64,000 nucleotides of DNA from Pelodera strongyloides (GCA_036852015.1 JAANDG010000006.1:620001-684000), one strand, 5' to 3'. Positions 47,879-62,953 are shown, counted from the stretch's first letter. Notes: generated by a model not told the origin, from the letters alone. Made by a program: numbers and translations.

Positions 47879-50800
47879 CAAATAGCATACACCCTCCGCC
47901 AACAAACACCTCGAGAACTTCGAGGTAATATACGATGTCAAATGGGCAAAAATAACAGACGAATTGTCTACTAAATTTACTCGTAAAAATGGTCGGTTAC
48001 TTCATAAAATAAACAACATAAACAAAAAAAAAACACCAAACAAGTTCGTGAAAAAAATAACTCGTTGAAAAAAAATAAACGCAGAAATCGTTGAAATATG
48101 TATGGTTCTTGCTCAATTTTCTTTTTCTTTTTTTCGTTTTCTTTTTTTATATATACAAAGCTTGGTTATTTATATGTTAAATTAGTACATAAGCTATTTA
48201 ATAAGACGGTTTTGAATGCCTTTGAACAACAATTGTGATCAATGTCCCTCATGTGGATTTATTACTACGTTTTTGTAAAAATGTAGATACGCATTATATT
48301 ATTTTGCGCTTTCATTCGAATGAAACAATTAACGAGTTGTCGGAATATTCCGAGCGCCCGTTTTGTGGTAATCTCCTATTATATACCACATTTGCACAAC
48401 AGTTTCATGCTTTACAACATGCATCATATTATTTCATAAATGTTGGCATTATTCAAGTCCTGCATTTGTGAATCGTGTACAATCAGCTCATTCAAGGTTT
48501 CTAACTGCCATATCTATAAGTTTTGCTACTCAATCAAATTATCAAAATACTGCTGGTGTTTGCAAATATAGTGCCTCGTTCTTAGAAAATGCATTGTGAT
48601 CCGTAGTAATAAGTAAAGGTGATAATTATGTCGCTGGGCAATTCACCTTCGGCGGGGCGCCATTTGGAAAACCTAATTTTCCATTATTATTATGCAAAAC
48701 AGGCGTTGGGTTGCCGGGGAGATTTCGTTTTCTTTTCGAGACCTAGTTAGCATTGAATGCATAACTTCTCTTCCAACTTTGATTCACTAGATCGGTTGTC
48801 CTTAGAACACTGTATTTTCCTGAGTGCTCCTTTTATTCTAATTCAAGATGGTCGTAATTATAGAAATAATGGTAATTTACCAAATTTTATTCAATTACAA
48901 TTATTAGTTACTTTATTTTGTTTATGTGGATTAATTTTTTAAAGATGTATTTAAATTACGATCAGTCACTGATATTCATACATTTTTTAAACGATATCTT
49001 ATAAAAAATAATCCTTTAAAAATATGAGAGAAAAATTTTCTATTTATATAAGAAAAGAGGGTGATACTTATTTAAAAACATTAGTTTTTTTAGCTATTGA
49101 AACTGTGAGAGAATTTTCTCGTCCTTTAGCTTTAACAATTCGTTTAAAAATTTATCTCGTAGTTTTTCAAAATTACAAATTTAAACACCACGCTTTTAAG
49201 TTGAATTCGCCTGAATCGCCTGTCGCTGCAATCGCTGCAAGGAAAAGTTATAAACGAGTTAGTGGTTAATTGTAATAGCTCTGTGAATGACTAACGACGA
49301 CTACAACCATTATTTTCCGGGAAGTTTCTTCCCGTCATCGAGAGAAATATCTCTTGTTAGTAGCTTTTTAGTAATATGGTATTGTAATGCTAAGGCTAAG
49401 CTGCTCCCTACAAGCCGTATTCTTGCCAAAAACAACAACTAGTTGTTGATGACCGGAAAATACGAACGATATTCAAAGATAGAAAATCCCTACAATAATA
49501 TTTCCTTGCCGTGGTTTCACTTTCTTCTTTAAATACGAGTGTTGCACATTCTGCAGCCAAAACATGGCCAACTGTACGAGATTCAGTACGAGATTTTTTG
49601 TCCCGCCCTCTAATTATTCTCTTTTCTTCTACAGTTTTATTTGTGTTTGTAAGTTTTTGTAAGTGGCCTCGCTTGTTTGAGTCAAATACAGAAAGGTAAA
49701 ATATAAAATAATTCATGTGTCATAGTGTTCAAATGTTGTTTACGAGGGGTCCTGATTTAGATACTGAAAATAATGTAGAGCTACCAATATGTATATTGAA
49801 TCAGGACCTCGCAAAAAAGACGCTCTGTCTCTTCATCTTATTTTCTGTTTGTTGTCATTGAGACAATCATTCCTTAATTATTTGTTGCAACACACATAAA
49901 ACCGTGGTTTTCTGGTTCAAGTTCGGTTCCGAATTATTGTCTGTAAATGCGGATAAAATAATAAAAAAGGCTCCCACCGTTGCTCGGTGTAATTTGAATT
50001 GAATGCGCGCCGTTTGCATCCAGTCAAAATTACCGTGCTCTACTGACGACAATTATGGAATACTTCGCACTTTTCATGCATGCGATCGATTATCGGCACA
50101 CGAAACATTTCTGAACAATGTACATTTCAATTATAACGCTTTCCCGGTTTTTTCGTCGCTTATTGCATCAATTAGCATGCTGTTTTAATTCGTAATTACA
50201 TAGCTAAATATTAATCGATTTTTAATAGCAGACTAAAAATATTATATATAAACTTCGTACAGGGTCTTCCCAAAAATAAAACGAATGTTGAATTTCTTGT
50301 GCTAAAGAATTTTGAGAATTATGCAGTGAAAACTGTCCTCTCTAGGATTTACCAAACAACTGCCTTCTGTAGCATTGAAGTGTTTCCAAAATATCGCGGA
50401 TACGGTAATCATAATTATCAGCAACATTATTGCAGATAAGAAATTGATTTTGAGGTGGAAGGATTGTCAGGGCACTGTAATATCACTGGGTCCATGCTCA
50501 CTAGTTTAACACTATGATTACCTTCTTATTGTTCGGAACTTGCACGCCAAGTTCACGTTACATCTGGGGCCGCAATATATGCAAAGTTTTTTCCCGTTCT
50601 TGAACGAAACCACTACAGTAGTCCTGGCAGAGCGTAGCGGGAAATGACCTTCATTCGGTCGGACCAACAAACCTCGTTTGCATACAGTAACCCCCGGCAC
50701 AGAGACGCTTTTTAAGCACCACAAGACATACTACAACCGGTAATCGGTGCAAGTTTGCAGATGCTGACGATTTGAATATGATATCATCGGCCATTGCTGA

Positions 50801-53800
50801 CCCATTGTTGGTACGAAATTAAGCTCAAAGACAATTGTCAAGGAGCTTCTGCTTTTATTCTCAATGACATCACGGTAATTGTCTAAATTGCCAGTGGCTG
50901 CATATTTTCTAGTGTTTAAGACTCTCTGTTCTGTCTTTTATGTATAGGAAAGGTGTGACACTTGTTGAGTGTCAGCTCTCTGTCGATGGAAATGACCTTG
51001 TAGGGAATTGGCTACCAACCAATTAAGATGAACTGCATACCGACAACCCCCATTTCCACACCTTCGATAGATACAAGCCGAGCAACGCAGCTTACATGGG
51101 CTTCATCTCTTAGTCCCCTATGCAGTATATTCAAACGATGCTGTAAGTTGGCCATCTGTCTTTGACAAACTCAACATGGGCCAACATTAAACTAGCTGTC
51201 ATTGATTAGAAGAACTGTGAGCAGAGGAAAAGTTTCTTCATACCTGCGAATGGAGATATGAGGCGTAAAAATAATATTTTCATTTGGGGTTTTCCGCCCT
51301 GCATAATATTTCCATACAGTTTTACCTATAACTTGCCTCTCGGTGCGAATCCAGATTTACTTTCCCAAAAGTGGTATAAATCCTGACATTTTTGATATTA
51401 AAGTGACCAGAGTGCATAATTTTAACCAGTGGAACACTGACTCTAATTGGATACAGTGTGAAATTGGCAGAAGAGAAAGACGTGCAACGGTTGGGGCAAA
51501 CCTGTTTGTCGGTCTCGCAAATGAATGCATAAATTTCATGACGGCCTCTTATCGATTTTGATAGTTTTTTTGTGTCTAATCAACTTACTGTCTCTCCCTC
51601 TTATCAATCCCCGCCCCAGTGTCATCAAGATCATTAACGTCTATGATATGCGCAATTTCGATAAATTGTCGAGAAACGGCATCCGCATCTCAAATTATTC
51701 TTTACATGACCTTTGTGCGCGTCGCGCAACAGTACTTGCTTCATTGTTACTTTAGCTAATGTAACGGCCTTTTCACCTCCTTTTCTCATCATATGGTGGG
51801 CCTAATACATTTTATTGGACAAGGCTCCCAAAGCAGACAGTTTAGCTTCAAATATTCGTATGAATGCTATCGAACTCATTTATGCTTGTCATCTGGACAA
51901 CGGAAAAGCGTCTGACATATTTCCAATGCGGCTAGATAATTTTGTGACAACTAAAAGTTTCTATTTTACAGAAAAAAAATCTGCATTCCCTTTTATTGTG
52001 TGTGAAATGCACGCACAATTCCCCAATAATTTTTGATAATAATATTCCATTGAGCAACTCAGTTCCCGCCATTGGAACCGTTTTATTTGAATTATTTGAA
52101 TTAGAATGCACCACGCTTTTTCATCATTCTTGTTGTCGATTGAATAAATATCAAACTGTCTTTTCTTTGTAAAAATGTTCCGCTGCTCAATTGCAGCAAT
52201 CCTAATTTTTGATTTTTGAGACAAAAGCGTTTGACCGAAAAGGAAGACGCACTTGCACAGTAAAATGAAGCAAATCCTCTGAAACGGTGGCTTCACTGGA
52301 ATGTTGTCGGCTAAGCTAGGCCAGGAAACTGATGCTTTGATTTTTTTTGTGGACTTTGGCCTAGCGGCTCCAAGTTACCTTAAGCTTTTCCATGATTATA
52401 CTGCTTCGGTTTCATCTCTAGCAATCAATCTCTATTACTGCTTACATTCTCTTTCTCTTTATTTAAAGTATATTATCGCGACCGCCCATTATTTTAAGTG
52501 AAGAACCACCGGTTCTTGTCCTGGACGGCGGGAGACAGATTGCAATCTGCAGCATTTTTTCTCGACTCCGGGAGTACTTGCGAAATAATTTACATACGCA
52601 ATCGATAATTGGGTTTGTGAAGAAAGGGCTGCTGTGGAGAAAAAATCCGTGCATAGGTGGCGCCCAATAATTTGTCGTTTTCATAAAATTATTTGTTTGA
52701 ATCGCCGGCACAAAACAATCGCATATCGATTGGTTTATGCAAAGAAAGTGCAAATTCGAACGATTTGCCGACGTAGGGTCATTTTGACTCTGCCTAGGGA
52801 CCACAATCACTTGTTAGAGAGGGAGGGCTCACGAAATTTTACACCATGCAATGGAAAGCAATGCTAATGTTTATCGCAAACGGGAGCCTCTGCCTCTCTG
52901 TACTCACAGAAACCAGCTGTGCTGTCTCGATGCTCTTTCCCCGAATGACAACTGCTCTTATACACATAATTATGCTAATTTTTTAGTCCCATCAATCGAA
53001 ATTTGAGTTCATGGCGAGGTAAAACTAAAGTTTCGGCAACATTAGGTAGAGATAAAGCGGACACGAAGTGTGCTATATCTGAACGTGACCATCAATCGAA
53101 ACTATCGTAGAGCAACTGCTCCGTCCTATTTTGACAACTCTGTTGATCTATCATATTTTCCTATGGCTTTCTCTTCGATAAGTTTCCTCGGCTTTGCGAT
53201 TATCGTCATTTTTATACCATATGCATGAGCGAATTTTATAATGCATGCCCACAACCTCGTTCTGATGGCTCTTGCTAACTTCTGTGATCATCTGCTTTTG
53301 TGATGGCACAACTGAGAGATATGAGCATAGGATCTTTTGGGCCTTCATTTTGCGTGCATGTCCAGCCTCTGAATACCTAAATTCCTTTGCATACAGCAAA
53401 TGGACCCACTCTCTGGCACACTTCTATCATAATATATGCAAAATTCCATTGGGCCCCATCTTTTCTTCTGTCCCATCATTCAATGTCGAAATCAACCAAG
53501 ACATCGTTTTTGTTTGTGTAAGGACATAAACATACTGTGTTTTATCTACGTTTGATTGTATATCTATATATAGTATCCATTCGAGAACCATATAATTTAG
53601 CAATTTAATACAGTCTTTTGTAGTTCACTATTTGTATTGTATATCTAGTTTATTTTGTATTAACAATGATTACGCATTTCATATGCCTATTCAAATGTAT
53701 GGGGAATTCAACTTTGTCATCCCGTTTTGCAGAAGGAGAGCGCAGATTGTTCTTCATTTGGTTGATTTTTGGGTGATAAGCATCGCGCACTGAGTCGCAG

Positions 53801-56800
53801 GAGTATATCGTCTTGGGTTGGCCTTGCAAGTTTTCTACCCCAAGGAGAGAAACTGAATAAATGAATGAGAGATGCAAATTGGGGGCGCGCATATTTCCTT
53901 CATACGCAGTTTTTTGTTTAGGGATCTCGGATGAAAACAATCCGTCTTTTCTATTTTGTATTTTTTTACGAGAAGCACTTTGCTTCTTTTATCTTCAAGT
54001 TGACAACCATGTATATTAAATACGTAGAGTAATGGTAACAGTGTGACAATTGCCTGAAACCCATTTCTCTTATTTTCCTTGGTGACTCGTTTAATTAATG
54101 GCAATTATACTGTTTTCTCTAGATTGCGAATCGTTGTGATAGCATATTGATTTGGAAAACAAGTTCGGACTCTCCCAGCATAATTTCCCCGGTGTGTGTT
54201 TTTATGAAGAAACCTATTTTCACTATTTTATCTAGCAACGTAACTAATACACTAGGTACGCTACTTTGTTATTTAAATGTATTGTTTCTATATTGCTCGC
54301 TGGGTACGGTATGGAGCCGGTCGTCAGATAGTTGAATTGTTTCGCAAGGAAAAATATGTGCAATTTATGTTTAACATTCGCTTCGCGTTATTACTTGATG
54401 TTCTTTATTCCAATTGGTGCTGTCACAAAACAGAAACAGAGACACAAATGTTGTTTCGCTTTTCATCCCCAATCGAATGCAAAGAGATAATCAATCTCAT
54501 CATCAGATCACGTGTGGTGCTGAGCATTTCAGCAGAATTTTCATTTTTCACCACCAATAATCACTTGTTACCAAATAACCCTCAAACCGTACAAACTTGC
54601 GTATGAAAAATGCGAGTAGTTGCCGATTCCAAAGGCTTGAAAATGAAAAATGAGGAGAGAAATATAAACCTTTCTGGGAAAAAGCTCCCTCTGGGCGAAT
54701 TTGTTTTTCTACCTATTTATTTTCTGTACATGGTTTCAATCACTTTCTCAAAGCATAACATAATATGTGTGAGGGTGGCAGTATATTTTTTTGCTAATAT
54801 GTTAATTGCCGGAAATCGTTCTTAATGCGAAGGGATAGTTGAAGTTAATGTGCTCTAACTTGTTGATTTAATTGTGCTGAACTACTCAGCTAATGAGAAT
54901 AAAGAGTATTTATCTCATACCATAAGGGTCACAATCACTACAACTGCTCATTGTATTCACTGGATAATAGATATATCTACTGTAGTTTGGTTCCAACAAT
55001 TATTCATGCAACCCCCGACCTCGGTGAAAAAATACCGTTGGTTCAGCTACCAGTGAAACCCAATCGGTGTTGCCAACCGCAGGGTCTAGCAGTTCCAACT
55101 CTAGCCAAACAGAACCCAAAAGCAATACGTTTCTCATCCGGAACCCATGCTTCAGTTAATTCACGATTATCGGAGACGTAAATTACGTTTGGAACCACAC
55201 TTTCCTACTCTTGCTAGTTATTCGTGTCAGATTCTAGTTCCGAAATGGACTGCTCGCAGTTAATTTGCATAATTACACAAACAAACCTGCAGAGTTTTTC
55301 AAGCGACATACTCTCCATTATAAGCGGGGTTACATGTGCTTTAATTGTATCTTTGCTGCTGAAGAATGAAATAGTAGGCCGCGCGAGGTACAGTAAAAGA
55401 GGAGTACTGCTTCCACACAGTCATGTGAACAATACACAATGAATGTAATAAAACATGTTTGTTGGGACACTACTCTGGCCTGTAAGCTTTGAGTCACATA
55501 TTCAATTGTATTTAGCAGTGTGTGATTATGTTAATTTATGTTCCTTGGTATGTGTGGCACAAGTACTGCGCACATGCAAGACTGTAGGACTGGGCCACAT
55601 GTGCTGTGTGAGACTTGAAATTTGCATTGACCGCTGCCTGCTGCTGCCTGTGTGAGTGAGTGTGTACCAGGGAGAGCAATATGTCAACAGAGAATCAGAG
55701 AACTGCCACCTATCCAGGCCTGCCCAGGAGAATGCCCAACCATCAAGTCAGAAGAGTCTGTAGAAAACACCCACATCTGGCTCTCTATCTTAAACATATT
55801 TCTTATTTTATGCCACTTCAACTGTGCCCGACATTACATGCCACGAAAGTGTGTCGGGAATTTTTTCCTTTACAAGAGCCAATGAATACCAATTGTAACA
55901 AGTCGTCGTTACTATTTTTTCCACCAGCAATTCGACTTGTTTGTGAATGCGGTGATTACGAAACTAAGGATATGTAGTGGATCATAAAATGTATTCATAC
56001 ATGCTAACTACTTTTAGAGCTACTTCATATGTTGGGCAAATATTTCGTCGAGAGAATTTCTCAATTGCTCACCATCAGCACATTTGTTTATTCAGCCACA
56101 TAATTCAATCGTATAAACAATTGGCATATTGATTACGCTGATTTTGAGTTGTGGAATAATCGGCGGAAAAATATTTCGATATTCAGTGTACATATTACGG
56201 GCGAATTTGTGCAATCCAATAATTTGCGAATAAACACGTCACAGACTCCTTTTCAAAGGAGTTATTGTAATAAGCAAGTGAGTATTTAGCTATCATATTC
56301 GTTTTGGAAATGAAATGTGCCTAAAAAGGGCACTTTGTAATACTTCAACAAGCCAATCCCTTCCTCCACAGCAAACTTTCACAGCGAGTTTTCCATATGA
56401 CCAAATTAGTGTTTTTTTCTAGTGTATTCACAGTGTCTCCTTGTACGGGCCTTTCTTATCGGTTTCTCGCCACCGGCTTTATGCTTTGAATATTCCTATT
56501 GACATATTGATAAAATTGCGAAGAGCCCCTTTTCTCTCATGAAGAAACAACGGTTGGAAAACGAGGACGCTCTCTATTAACATATAATACTTATGGGCCG
56601 ATAGGCAGTTCCACGTTTCCGCCGTTCACTTAATCGATCCTTGATTTGCATATTGGGCATTTGTTAGAATATTGGATCTGCGACGTCGTACAGTTGTTCT
56701 ATTGAATTCGTCTTTTTATTCACGCTTCACACACCATTCTATTGTTTTTAATCACATTATTCATGCAAAACTTCATTAAGTGTTTCTTGACACGTATTGC

Positions 56801-57282
56801 TTAAATTTAGTATTACAGTAATTTGAAATACGCATTTGTCAGCCGTCTATTTTGAATCGTTGGATTGCAAAATAAAGTTTAACTTTTACGTTGATTTCAC
56901 AGTGGTTGATTTGTGTGCATCTCTTTTAAAGTGTGCCGGCAGTAGCGGTAAAAAATGCCGATAACTCAGTGATATTCACCCTCTCTCGTATTGTTTGTCG
57001 AGCGCATTGCGCCGTCAGATATTTGCATAACGAAGTCAATTTGCATAACGTCATTGGCGGCACAAAAATTGGGAGAATGGAAATCAACTATTTAAACAAT
57101 CATTGTCCGCCTTGCACAATTTGTGTCGCATTATCGAACATTAATAATAAACTATTGCGAACCTGAAGCTATCCCGTTGTATTCCTTTCTCCACAATGTT
57201 TTTACCTTATCGAAAGTTCTTCTATTTTGACCGTATTATTGGATATTAATTTATTATGTTTTATTGTATGTTTTTTCCTCAG
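47879..57282. other. Long gene-poor region
   Basis: Over 9 kb of AT-rich DNA with only short chance frames on both strands. The exception is a mitochondrial atp6 insertion near 49.0 kb. The next real coding signal is at 57.3 kb on the plus strand, so the distal part may be its upstream regulatory region or 5' introns (inference). Confidence 0.5.
49024..49158 (+). pseudogene. atp6: Nuclear mitochondrial insertion (NUMT): atp6 fragment
   Basis: The frame reads [18 protein letters not shown], then [16 protein letters not shown], the conserved middle of nematode mitochondrial ATP synthase subunit a ([12 protein letters not shown]). The DNA is T-rich with TTT/TTA codons, like mitochondrial genes and unlike its surroundings. 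Similarity stops after TIRL, where nuclear-looking sequence takes over. The AT-rich stretch just upstream (about 48840-49020) has the same composition and may be part of the same insertion, but I cannot assign it a mitochondrial gene. The fragment is truncated at both ends and non-functional. Confidence 0.78.
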
Positions 57283-57338
57283 ACTCTTGCATACGGGTGA
57301 CTGCGCTGGTTTTATACGAGGGTTCAAATGAAGGTTCG

Positions 57339-59237
57339 ATGGATGACCTGACTTCTCAACAAATACAGCAAACACAGGTAGTGATGGTCTTATTTTTATT
57401 GGGAATTAGAATTAGTCCTACCAATCACAATGCGCGTTCTCATCATAAGTGATGAAAAACTACTTTCATTGGATAAACATACTTTCGTCTTTGCATTATG
57501 ATGAGACTAAACCAAGATGATCAAGGGGAATTAATTCACTAGTTAATAAAAATAATTAATGAAAAAAAAAGTTTGACACTAACATAACATGGCTTACTTT
57601 CAGCGGTTGGGAGATCTCCAAATATATATTATTTTGTTGATATTTCAGTCGGCTTCCGTGTCACCCCCATCCGGATTTCAGGAAGTGCCAATGACAGGTG
57701 CACTTTTATTACACGCCTTCTACTTTATAATAAGAAACGTTCTTAAGAGATATTACGAAACAGACGTAAACTCATTTTGACGGTAGATATACAGAGCAAA
57801 TTGTGAACTCGTCCTGTGCATAGCGCACTGAAATCTTTTCTAATCGTCGTTCTTTTCTGGATAGAGCTGAGTCAATGGTTCACGATTAAATAGAATAAAA
57901 ATGATTGACATCTTCACCTAGGGAAACACGACAGTACAAAACGATAGCATGAGTTTTTCAGGCTGTTCAACACAAGCCCTAACAAATGGAGGTTCGAAAA
58001 ATGTGGGAATTAGAAACAGAAGAAAGGCACCACCGAGGAAAGTGGTTATTCACGAGCGCACGGAGACAGAACCCACAGACCAGGACGCAGACACACAATC
58101 GGATGAACTATTTGAGGCCAGTATTTGAAATAGTTATGTACTACACACAATTGTCTGCCGCGAGCTTTTCATCTTTGTGCAACAGTACTTTTCACACGAT
58201 TCTTTTCACCTTTTATTCTTGGTCCTGGTTTTCTCTGGTACATTCCTCCTGTTTTCATAAATCTTTCACGTACTCCATGGAAGTCTTCGGAGCACACATT
58301 TAGTGGAAAAAGCTGATTCTTTTGTGGAATTACCTCTGAAAGTTTGAAGCCCGGTTTGCAGAAAGAACAGCTTCACAGCGAAGCCGCTGTCATACTTTTG
58401 ACAAAATCATCATAGAAATGTAAGACCACCGGGGAATGGTAATATACACTTCTATCCCCTAGAAGTCCAATACGTAGCATACTAGGAAACTTTTTTTGTT
58501 GATATTATTAGGGTAATAAAGGTGCCCTCTAGATCTTACAAGCCAAGCCACGCCCTCAATTTCATTCTTTTTTGCATGTGCACACTCACTTAGAAACACA
58601 CGCGGAGAGAGGTAGAGGGTAGAAAGAGAGATAGAACGATAGAGAGGGAAAGGAAAAGCATTGGCCAATTTGAAGAAACATTTCACCCCCTTCAATGACT
58701 CGCCCGCCAAACCTACCAACGAGAGAAAAGCAAAGCACCAGCCTGCCCCACTGGAGGAAAAGGGCCAGAGGAATAATTACGTCCACACAAAGCAGGCTCC
58801 CTTTCTAAGCTGCCTCGCACTCAATTTTAGGTTTTTCATCGATAATAAGTTTGTGCAGATACTTGCGCCACGCACTTTTTCTAAAAAATGTTAAAATTAA
58901 ACATCTATTAAACATCTCACTCTTTTCTCTCTCTTTTGTCTACAGCACCTTCACTAAACACGTTTGCCTACGATGAACTCACTCTGTAACGTAACTCTTC
59001 ATAGCTCAACAATATTTACACAAGACCGTATGTTCTATTAATATGCAAATTAACTCGTCGTTTCACATATTGCATATATTGTGAAAAGTAGAGTTGCGGT
59101 TCGGCGTAGCGAGCTCATTGTAAGCGAACGTGTTTATTTTCTCATAGTAATTTTCCGACCTCGCTGCGCAGACGACTAAAATGTGGTGTCTTAGTAGCTC
59201 TGAAATTTAACAACTCGAATTTTATTTTGTGGAACAA

Positions 59238-59295
<58 letters not shown>

Positions 59296-62200
59296 CTGAT
59301 GGTGTCGCTGGCTGGGCGAGGTTCATGTGTGTCGGTCTGCACTTCATTTATTTCTGTTTGTGAAATAAAGCAACTGCATACGCAAATGCCGTTAAGGAGA
59401 CAGCAAGAGAAGATACGAGAGTGAGAGAGAGTCCCGGAGAAGAGTGATTTAATTGTACTCTGATGAATTGGTAAATAAAGGCCACCTGCATTTATTCCTT
59501 TGCATGAGAACACATCGAACCCATCAGACTACCAAACATATCAGATGAGGGCTGCTTACCCGGGAGGGAGGGTGCTCTCTCATCTATTATCGAAAACTCA
59601 CCACTTACCACCACATAACATCGTCAAAATTATTGTGACAAACAACAGTTCATTTTCACAATAACAGCCGTATGTATTCCACTGTTCTGATTGATCTAAT
59701 ACCAGGGTTCCATTATTTAAGTTTCACAGGGACAATCTTGTTTTCAAATTTTCTGTTTCGAAACAGACGCATATATATACATAGTATAACTTGACTAGCT
59801 GTTTCTAACACTTAAATATTCCAAAAGTAATTAGTTACTCTCGTTCCTGCATGTTGCGTGTCTCTGCAGAGAACGATACGGGGAAAGTTGCGTTATGTCA
59901 AAACGAAATGACGTACTGAATCATATGCAACTGCGTTCCTGTGTATTACATGCAAATTGCGTTTCACTCTCTGTCAGAAAGACATGTGTGTCTTATATTA
60001 AGTCTTGTGTTTTATTTTAGCATACTATATTTTATTTGTCGTATAAGCCGTCTGAATTATATCGTATCGCCAACGAAGCTCTGTACGATGATGCCAGCTC
60101 TCTTCCACCACTCCTGCTTCTTTGCGCCTTTCTTCGATAACTATATATTTCTCTCTCTCTCTCTCTCGCATTCAATTAGTGTACTCCGTTCCGGGTTAGT
60201 GCTCCACCGGAATACATGTTGTTCATCACTAAACCTTCTTTAAAACAGAGAAAAGCGAATTGGGCAGAAAATGAATAGAACCCTCGAATCTACAAGAATT
60301 GCAGTCTTAATTGAACGGTACTATATTATTGTAGTATTTATTGACTTTTCCCAGCTGATTTGTCGCATTGAAATCCTATCAATAAATGGAATCGGGAATC
60401 TCCATTTCAACAAAGTAACAATTGTTGAAAAGGTGTTCATCGGTTTTCTGCGTAACCGTGTCTTCCGTTCCTCATCATCAAATTATTCAATTTGGTTTCA
60501 GTTCTTTTTGCTCCTTTAAGAGTGTTTAACACCGGAATCCATAGTGCTAACATACTTCCCTCCACTCATTAATTCAAGAACGTTTTATTCACTACGAGTT
60601 ACATCACCACTTGATGAACTAGGATGTATACATATTCAGTATTGTTAGATTTGAAAATTGACCGATCTCATCTGTCACAGATTGTTTTTGTAGTTGTTGT
60701 TCAATTACGCAACTTACCTGCTAGGTTCTTATACACTGATAAAGTTATTATGGATTAGCGCGATATTAATTCATTCTTTGTAATTAAGAATGCTCTCAAA
60801 AGATTATGAAAGAAAGATAGGTGCGCCGCAATTACCATTAGAGCAACAAGTAATCCTACCATCAAAGTGATCACTGGATATGCCTTTTCCTACATCCATT
60901 CGATTGGAGAGGTGTGTGATTGAAACAGCGGTGATTTCAAATATTGGGGCGAAGAAACCAAAATACTCAATTTCAAAAAAACATCCTCAGAGTGTTCCTT
61001 GTTGATTCATTTATTTGACTATTTTATGCAGCGATGCTAAAATTAGGCTCACTAACAAAATCGAAAGCACTTTTTACTTCCAATTTCAATCCCTGATGGT
61101 AAGCTACAGAAACATGGCTGCCATTTTATAACAGAATTATGTGTAAATCTGTTACTGTTTCTTATGCTCAATCTGTCTAGTTCATCGTGCGTCTCTGGTT
61201 CGTTGTTTACGCATTTCAACTCTGGGTCCTTTCATTTCTTATGAATTGAGAACTTAGCCACTTAATGAGGTCCTCACCCCTACTTTCCCTACTGATCTTG
61301 CACACTAATTAATAACCCAATGAATTTCTCCTCCCATCCATTTTTCATAACAATAAAACTGTCCTCTGAACGAACAATCAGTCTAAACCCTCTGTCCCTT
61401 ATGGCTAGTAAAAGCATAAAATGTCACTTTGATAGGAACTCATTACCTACAATAAATTGGAATTGAAAATAGGCATTCTGTTTCAAAAGACCAATTACTT
61501 TCGGATTCATTAACATTCGAGATTTACTGCGACTCTTTTTATAATTAAGCCTAATTGAAAGGATACTGCCGCTTGACAAACAAAAATGTACATGGAAGAT
61601 CAGGGGAAATTGGAATCTGGATCAACAATTAATACATTAGCAAGAGAGCAGATGAATGGCGAGCATAATACTAATACTCAGATTGGCAGACTAGAGGAAT
61701 CCAAGGGCAGAGAACATTTTTGACACTTGATTTTGAACAAATTTTCAGTAAAGAAGTATGGTTCTCTGACGTATCACTTGAAAAATTAAACTATTTTTGT
61801 TTTTGCGTTGAGACTAGATCGTTGTTCTTGAGTTTAGGAACGACATCCACATTCTGCTTTACGTATAAAATGTAATAAGTTGGTAATAATTAAGAACTGT
61901 CACTAGTACTTGCTTGTGTTTTAACCTCTTAAATAGCTAATATGCCATAAAAATGTTTGGATTTCCTGAGCAAAAAATACAAGTCCCTTTTTTACCGTAC
62001 TTTTCTAAGAAGCTGATTTTTTTAGAATTACATTGAAAAGTTATCGCAGAGATATCGATTACCCTACACATACAATGAACAGGTTGTAAAAAGTTCAGTG
62101 CATGCATATAAAAAGAGCCGATAGGAATTGTTTATTGAAAGTTGGCATAAAGGAGATCTATTAAAATATTGTTAGGCGATTAACTAATCTGACTGAGGTA

Positions 62201-62953
62201 CACAGGTTGTGCGGAAAACCAAATGCCATCATGCAAAAAGCGAATTCCCTAAACGGAAACACCCAAGCACTGCCACATTACGATGGGAATCTTGGAAGCT
62301 GTTACTTTGATCTCTTATACATTTACAAATTGTATTTTATTCGATGCAATACCAGCTTCGCTGTACTCTATGACTGTACAATGCAAATGTCTTGATCCCA
62401 TTTTTCATGAGTTGATTGACCATCAGCGTTTATGTTGTTCATGACCATTAATCAGATAATGGATAATTCTTGAATTATCAGTAGATGACATTACAGAGAA
62501 AGGTCTATTTTCGTTATTTGAATTCTGCACTGAATGCCAATATTTGCATGGAACAATCACTATTATGAACATTGCTCATGAGTTAGCTAGTCCTGTCCTA
62601 TAGAAGTTGACTGCGTAATCGTCTTTAATCGAACCGTTGACCCAATAAACTTTATTATCCTCAACCTATTATTATTTTCATTCCTTCGAGACTTTATATT
62701 AGTTTGCCACAGAAGGCCTACTGATTCATTTATTAGCAGCGTTTTAGCAGTGGAGTCAAGGTATCTCAATTATATGCGTGATATTTCCACTGTGTGTTAA
62801 ATTAGCTGCTTTCCTTTGCTAAGGACTAAGGACTTCTCTATGAGATGTGGAAACGTTGAACTCTCTGTTTCAGGCAGGTGATATCTTCGGAGGCCAGGCC
62901 TCGCCAGATGACCCGGAAATGGCCGCTGAGGAGCCACTGCCGTCTGGATCACG
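57339..62953 (+). CDS. 5' exons of an unidentified gene with large introns (continues beyond window)
   Basis: Three exons join in frame. The first runs to 57377 after a TTCCTCAG acceptor (exon start 57283), with a plausible ATG at 57339 reading MDDLTSQQIQQTQ. The second is 57649-57697 (SASVSPPSGFQEVPMT). The third is 62878-62953 (GDIFGGQASPDDPEMAAEE). The predicted N terminus is polar, Gln/Ser/Pro-rich and acidic, without signal peptide or domain, like the leader of a nuclear regulator, but I do not recognise it. An out-of-frame ATG at 57328 opens a seven-codon frame overlapping the start. Exon 3 has tandem acceptors (CAGGCAG), and only the second keeps the frame. Introns of about 5 kb and a donor at 62954 show the gene extends downstream. 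Confidence 0.45.
57698..62877 (+). other. Inferred large intron with microsatellite
   Basis: This 5.2-kb stretch lies between the second and third plus-strand exons. It contains a TA microsatellite, a TC run (about 60151-60169) and many ATTA/TAAT-type motifs, but no frame I can defend as coding on either strand. Confidence 0.4.
59243..59294. repeat. (TA)n microsatellite
   Basis: About 26 uninterrupted TA dinucleotides. Confidence 0.98.

Noticed and set aside
50000..56000. Scattered 60-100-codon frames
   Set aside because: Found on both strands at the density expected for AT-rich DNA, without signal peptides, motifs or in-phase splice partners.
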